Source: Merdiplasma sp905207905
Lineage (GTDB): Bacteria > Bacillota > Clostridia > Lachnospirales > Lachnospiraceae
Length of the DNA stretch: 22,616 bases
NCBI GenBank assembly: GCA_902475025.1
Contig: CABRXX010000043.1
Span: 1-22,616, forward strand
Direction: 5' to 3'
The notes beneath the pieces are model-generated. The model worked only from the letters and a program-made list of their open reading frames with translations, was not told the DNA's origin and made no database searches. The number at the start of each line of letters is the position of its first letter. The first letter of the stretch is position 1. This document shows positions 22,006 through 22,616 of this stretch, piece by piece. The position numbers were made by a program, and so were the translations under genes.

Positions 22006-22616
22006 ATGAAGTTACGCAGGACTGCTGCAATACTGACAGCAAAGGCTTTAAGCTTTGGATGTAAGCTGGCCGGAAAACAGGGCGTTACCATGGCGGGAAA
22101 GCTGGCGTTGAAGATGGATCCGGATATTTTAAAAGATCTGGCCGGACAGGTGAGAGAGAAGATTTTTGTGGTCTGCGGCACCAATGGAAAGACTACGACC
22201 AACAATCTTCTGTGCTCTGCCCTTGAGGCGGAGGGAAAAAAGCTTGTGTGCAATCACACCGGCTCCAATATGCTCATGGGAGTGGCGGCAGCCTTTGTAC
22301 TGGCGGCGAAATGGAATGGAAAGCTGGATGCAGATTATGCCTGTATTGAGGTAGATGAGGCTTCCACAGTTCGGGTATTTCCCCATTTTCAGCCAGATTA
22401 TATGGTGCTGACCAATCTGTTTCGGGATCAACTGGATCGATATGGTGAGATTGACATTACCATGAAGCTTTTAGATCAGGCTATGAAGATGGCTCCTAAA
22501 ATGAAGGTGATTGTCAACGGAGATGATTCTCTGTCCGCTTATTTGGCGATGGAGAGCGGCAATGACTTTGTGACCTACGGGATCAGCGAAAAGGTTTTTG
22601 ATGATGAAGAAAGCCA
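22006..22616 (+). CDS. murT: Lipid II isoglutaminyl synthase, glutamine-amidotransferase partner subunit MurT (5' part, cut by window edge)
   Basis: The first 203 codons of a Mur-ligase-family protein. The P-loop CGTNGKTTTNN lies at residues 57-67, followed by 'NHTGSNMLMG', 'ACIEVDEASTVRVFPHFQPD' and 'LTNLFRDQLDRYGEID', the pattern of MurT, which with GatD amidates the D-glutamate of lipid II to isoglutamine. The N-terminus has the short hydrophobic helix RRTAAILTAKAL typical of the family. An AAAGGGAG site precedes the ATG by about six bases. gatD would be expected just past the right edge. A related cell-wall gene, the amidase fusion, lies 2.2 kb upstream. Confidence 0.88.
   Translation, partial: MKLRRTAAILTAKALSFGCKLAGKQGVTMAGKLALKMDPDILKDLAGQVREKIFVVCGTNGKTTTNNLLCSALEAEGKKLVCNHTGSNMLMGVAAAFVLAAKWNGKLDADYACIEVDEASTVRVFPHFQPDYMVLTNLFRDQLDRYGEIDITMKLLDQAMKMAPKMKVIVNGDDSLSAYLAMESGNDFVTYGISEKVFDDEES

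Noticed and set aside
1..22616. tRNA, rRNA, CRISPR array, insertion sequence or prophage
   Set aside because: No tandem spaced repeats, transposase-like or phage-like product, or rRNA/tRNA-like sequence was noticed on either strand; a covariance-model search was not possible here.

Overview
This window is the chromosomal replication-origin neighbourhood of a low-to-mid GC Firmicute. The gene order and the protein style (S4-domain RlbA between dnaN and recF, Jag with a long charged linker, MurT-type ligase nearby) point to the class Clostridia, most likely family Lachnospiraceae. The assignment to a family is inference from gene order and sequence style; no database search was done.

Layout. 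Left arm, all on the minus strand and reading away from the origin: rpmH-rnpA-yidD-yidC-jag (8448 down to 4975), then a terminator, then mnmE-mnmG-rsmG (4505 down to 342) with its own promoter. The origin consists of two DnaA-box clusters bracketing dnaA (about 8633-8868 and 10310-10439). Right arm, plus strand: dnaA, dnaN, rlbA, recF, gyrB, gyrA (8943-17591). Beyond gyrA the conserved block ends and an accessory stretch begins. It holds a palindromic repeat, a membrane-anchored two-domain cell-wall enzyme (amidase plus active-site-serine domain), an arginase-family remnant, a 42-codon ORF, a DUF5655 protein, a second possible remnant, an EamA transporter on the minus strand, and the first two thirds of murT running off the right edge. 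The extreme left edge holds only the last 15 codons of a plus-strand gene.

How the genes work together. The left arm makes ribosomal protein L34, the RNase P protein and the membrane insertase with its partners YidD and Jag, followed by tRNA wobble-uridine modification (MnmE/MnmG) and 16S rRNA m7G methylation (RsmG). The right arm makes the initiator, sliding clamp, recombination mediator and gyrase. All of these are transcribed co-directionally with replication forks leaving the origin; the EamA gene and the left-edge fragment are head-on exceptions.

Most noteworthy observations: (i) the amidase_3 plus class-A-like serine domain fusion at 17928-19799; (ii) two diverged copies of one long palindromic repeat family, at 53-176 and 17592-17697, just outside the conserved block on both sides; (iii) replacement by tyrosine of the usually invariant intramembrane arginine of YidC; (iv) closely packed, near helically phased DnaA boxes in the dnaA-dnaN gap, followed by a large inverted repeat. 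I see no CRISPR array, rRNA, tRNA or phage, and nothing I could defend as an entirely new multi-gene system.
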